This document shows, piece by piece, positions 61,840-64,000 of a stretch of DNA of 64,000 bases. The position numbers were made by a program, and so were the translations under genes. This stretch comes from Brevipalpus yothersi. Lineage: Eukaryota; Arthropoda; Arachnida; Trombidiformes; Tenuipalpidae. The notes below the pieces were generated by a model. That model did not search any database, was not told the origin of the DNA, and saw only the letters and a program-made list of their open reading frames with translations. Each line of letters opens with the position of its first letter. Position 1 is the first letter of the stretch. The stretch spans positions 456,364 to 520,363 of the forward strand of contig QZCP01000223.1 of NCBI GenBank assembly GCA_003956705.1, read 5' to 3'.

Positions 61840-62010
61840 AATTACAAGTCATTGCTGTAAACTCGACTTTATGATCTGATGTTGATTACTCCTCATCCAA
61901 AAATTAATAATGTCATGTATTCACAAGTCATAGAAAATAAATTCATTAGAACGTACTCTCAAATGCTATCCTCTCTTCATCGATGCTCATCAGCCACTCT
62001 AGTCTAATTG
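61840..62010 (+). pseudogene. Decayed fragment of the cardiolipin synthase 3' end
   Basis: Direct-orientation similarity to 58348-58497 (end of CRLS1 exon 3 and its 3' UTR). Shared strings include agtcattg, aactcgac/aagctcgac, catccaaaaatt, aagtcatagaaa, attcattagaa versus tttattaaaa, and ctcttcatc.gtgctcatca..cactct. The fragment has substitutions and small indels and no open frame. The 5' part of the gene is absent. Confidence 0.6.
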
Positions 62011-62214
62011 TGAGAATCGAAAGACTCCAGTAATATTCCTTTATGCTAATCAAGAGTTTGATGGCAAATCGAAAAGATCTCAACAATGGCATTTCTTAAC
62101 GGTTCTTTCGTAACTTATCTTGCTAATATTCAAGTTTCCCGCTTCCAAATGATTACGTCACTTGCCAGCTGAGGTAGCATTTATTTTGGTTCATTTGTTA
62201 CTGTAAATTGAAAC

Positions 62215-62215
<1 letters not shown>

Positions 62216-62245
<30 letters not shown>

Positions 62246-62246
62246 G
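62216..62246. repeat. (AAT)n microsatellite
   Basis: About ten AAT units, about 45 nt before the DDRGK1 start codon. Confidence 0.9.
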
Positions 62247-62291
62247 TTCATGTTACTAGACCTGTGTGTTTCCATCATACAATTGTCTTAA

Positions 62292-63218
62292 ATGAGTGAC
62301 TTAATATGGCTGTTCACTGCTCTTGGTTCACTGTTAACATTGCTGCTGGTCGGTTTGATCGCCTGGAAAGGTAGTAAAACTTCTCTCGCATCGGACGATG
62401 ATGATGACGATGAAGAGAATTCTCGACCTCGAGCAATTCCACGTCCGGTGGCCTCTGATGCCCCTTTTCGGCGAGCTGCACGACAACGTAGGAATCGTAT
62501 TCAACCCCAGCGTGTAGAGCGTGTACAGCGAAATGATTCCGATGATGATGATGATGATTATGACTATGATGGTGGAGATGGCCAATATTCGGATGAGGAA
62601 CTTGAAGCGGCAGCGGAACAGTCTTCAGTGAAAGCTGTGGGTAAAATTGGTGTCAAAAAGCAGCGTAAATTGGAAGCAAAAGCCGAAAAGAAAGCTATGA
62701 GAGAACAAGAGTTACAGGAAAGAGAAGAACGAAAACAAAGGCAAGCTCAACTTGATGAGGAGCGAAGGAAAAAGGAGGAAGCTGAACGAGAAGAGGAGAA
62801 AAGAAAAGAGGAGGAGGAGAGAAAAATAAGAGAAGAGAAGGAAAGACAAGAACATGAAGAGTATTTGAAGATGAAAGAAGCATTCGAGGTGGAAGAGGAA
62901 GGTTTTGATCAAGATATTGATGAAACAGAGCAACAAAATAAGCTACAAGCCTTCATAGATTATATAAAGAATGAAAAAGTTGTCCTCCTGGAAGATCTGG
63001 CTGGAAACTTTCAAATGCGAACACAGGACGCTATTAATCGAATCAATGCTCTACTAGAAGATCAACAAATTACTGGTGTAATTGACGATCGGGGTAAATT
63101 TATTTACATAACTCCCGAAGAACTAAAAGATTTTGCCAAATTTATCAAGAGAAGAGGAAGAGTTTCAATAGCTGAGTTAGTAGAGAACAGTTCTCAATTG
63201 ATTAAAATGAAATCTTGA
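62292..63218 (+). CDS. DDRGK1: DDRGK domain-containing protein 1 (UFBP1, UFMylation cofactor)
   Basis: ER-anchored adaptor of the UFM1 E3 ligase complex (with UFL1), involved in ER-phagy and ribosome quality control. Intronless, 308 aa, normal family length. An N-terminal signal anchor (about 4-26: LIWLFTALGSLLTLLLVGLI) is followed by an acidic/Arg-rich linker with two poly-Asp runs, then a long charged helix (about 108-205, EERRKKEEAEREEEK and similar). The C-terminal PCI/winged-helix domain starts near LQAFIDYIKNEKVVLLEDLA, with IDDRGKFIYITPEEL carrying the family's name motif DDRGK. The ATG at 62292 directly precedes the anchor. Tail to tail with BiP, another ER proteostasis gene. Confidence 0.95.
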   Translation: MSDLIWLFTALGSLLTLLLVGLIAWKGSKTSLASDDDDDDEENSRPRAIPRPVASDAPFRRAARQRRNRIQPQRVERVQRNDSDDDDDDYDYDGGDGQYSDEELEAAAEQSSVKAVGKIGVKKQRKLEAKAEKKAMREQELQEREERKQRQAQLDEERRKKEEAEREEEKRKEEEERKIREEKERQEHEEYLKMKEAFEVEEEGFDQDIDETEQQNKLQAFIDYIKNEKVVLLEDLAGNFQMRTQDAINRINALLEDQQITGVIDDRGKFIYITPEELKDFAKFIKRRGRVSIAELVENSSQLIKMKS

Positions 63219-63728
63219 TCAATGTTTTTATCATAAATTGTGCAATTTAAGCTTCCAATACATCTTTAAATACTGCCAATGGCTTCAAAATTTTGCATCT
63301 TGTATCTTATTTTTCACACCAACTTGTGAATTTTCAATGAAATTCCTCTCTCAAACCACATTTCTCTCAAGTTGTGATTTATCCAATTTTCCATCATTTT
63401 AAAACCTGAATCACCTATCCATACATTATTGATTTGAACAATTCTCGCTAAAATTTCAATCAATTGATACACAGTGAACATGTCTCGCGCCTCCTAACGA
63501 TCGAATGCATGCTACTGGTAACCAGCACACTTGTGGCCTTGATCGCGCCACGTAGCTGTCCTAAGCGTACGTTCCACGGTGATGTTGGCGCCTTAGCCAC
63601 GTGTCTGACACGTAGAGATGAGCAAGAGGACAGGGAGACAAGTTCATATGGAGATAATTTATAAATAAGATTGATTTATTACTAGGTTTGGGGAAATATT
63701 GATTACAAAGTTAAATGAAAAAAGATGG
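63219..63728. other. Convergent 3' interval DDRGK1 / BiP
   Basis: The BiP poly(A) signal (AATAAA on the minus strand) is at 63675-63680. The block 63480-63630 is noticeably more GC-rich than its surroundings. No gene recognised. Confidence 0.5.
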
Positions 63729-64000
63729 TTACAATTCATCCTTAGAAGAATCACTCTCTGGTGCTTCACCACCTGCACCAGCTCCCGGAGTAGGACCGGC
63801 ACCGGCATACAATTTAGCAATAATTGGCTGTACAGTATCTTCTAATTCCTTCTTCTTAGCTTTGAGTTCAGAGGCATCAGATGAGTCACCATTAGCATCC
63901 AACCATTTAATTGCATCATTAACAGCTTCTTCTACCTTGGTCTTATCGTCATCGGTCATCTTACCGCCGAGTTTCTCTTTGTCACCAATCTGGTTCTTGA
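63729..64000 (-). CDS. HSPA5: ER chaperone BiP/GRP78, C-terminal part (runs off the window edge)
   Basis: The last 90 or so codons of an Hsp70, continuing past the end of the window. Reading starts NQIGDKEKLGGKMTDDDK and continues through the helical lid (VEEAVNDAIKWLDAN, KKKELEDTVQPIIAKLYAG) to a Gly/Pro-rich tail ending KDEL, the ER-retrieval signal. That signal identifies it as the ER family member (GRP78) rather than cytosolic Hsc70. BiP is the main ER lumen chaperone, and it gates the SEC61/62/63 translocon and the unfolded-protein response. The poly(A) signal about 50 nt past the stop implies a short 3' UTR. The N-terminal ATPase domain is outside the window. Confidence 0.95.
   Translation of the reverse strand, partial: KNQIGDKEKLGGKMTDDDKTKVEEAVNDAIKWLDANGDSSDASELKAKKKELEDTVQPIIAKLYAGAGPTPGAGAGGEAPESDSSKDEL

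Larger units (their letters stand above)
60872..62291. other. Divergent interval serine-protease homolog / DDRGK1
   Basis: Contains both promoters, a relic of the CRLS1 3' exon (61840-62010) and an (AAT)n tract just upstream of DDRGK1. No intact gene. Confidence 0.5.

Noticed and set aside
1..64000. CRISPR arrays, bacterial operons, prophage or insertion sequences
   Set aside because: The genes are spliced animal genes and no such structures were seen; no transposase or reverse-transcriptase fragments were recognised. A tRNA was looked for by B-box-like GGTTCAAAT strings (for example near 23327), but no cloverleaf could be drawn.

Overview
This is a nuclear arthropod contig: AT-rich, with spliced genes, GT-AG introns mostly of 75-800 nt, several intronless housekeeping genes, and very many (GA)n/(CT)n tracts. 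The lineage is suggested by a CPAP1-type chitin-binding cuticle protein, an ecdysis-triggering-hormone precursor, a SIFamide precursor, a muscle-type myosin regulatory light chain and a secreted serine-protease homolog. Small introns plus intronless eIF2-alpha, DDRGK1 and ZNRF genes fit a compact acariform-mite-like genome, but the species assignment is an inference. There are two assembly gaps (12940-13341 and 28292-28564), both beside GA/CT tracts.

Layout. 1-5.4 kb: GRK2 (minus). 7.1-8.4 kb: Y-box protein (minus). 9.9-10.7 kb: orphan secreted Ser/Thr-rich protein (plus). 12.2-14.4 kb: eIF4H (plus), split by a gap flanked by an exact 220-nt duplication that looks like an assembly artefact. 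14.9-16.0 kb: MED7 (minus). 17-23 kb: nine-exon secreted Gly/Asn/Met-repeat protein with one chitin-binding domain (minus). 23-34 kb: about 11 kb with no recognisable gene. 34-38.5 kb: two RFWD3-like RING/WD40 genes arranged tail to tail as an inverted duplication. 39-41.7 kb: SEC62 (plus), head to head with the second RFWD3 copy. 42.6-43.8 kb: prohibitin (plus). 44.3-45.3 kb: ecdysis-triggering hormone (minus, three short exons). 46.6-48.1 kb: Mlc2 (plus). 48.5-48.9 kb: tentative small two-exon gene (minus). 50.6-51.6 kb: SIFamide (minus, two exons). 53.4 kb: orphan His-rich membrane protein (plus). 54.4 kb: eIF2-alpha (minus). 56.5 kb: ZNRF E3 ligase (plus). 57.5 kb: cardiolipin synthase (plus). 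59.8 kb: serine-protease homolog (minus). 61.8 kb: decayed fragment of the cardiolipin synthase 3' end. 62.3 kb: DDRGK1 (plus). 63.7 kb to the edge: C-terminus of BiP (minus).

The most striking observations are these. (1) The second RFWD3 copy begins with a near-copy of the first exon, the splice junction and about 12 codons of exon 2 of the neighbouring SEC62 gene, so it looks like a chimeric E3 ligase that captured the SEC62 leader and promoter. (2) Two neuropeptide genes, ETH and SIFamide, are recoverable only by joining short exons. (3) The chitin-binding protein carries very large Met/Asn/Gly repeat blocks. (4) A relic of the cardiolipin synthase 3' exon lies 3.4 kb downstream of the intact gene.

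All calls were made by eye from the sequence. No searches were run. Splice sites were placed by GT-AG junctions, phase agreement and family conservation.
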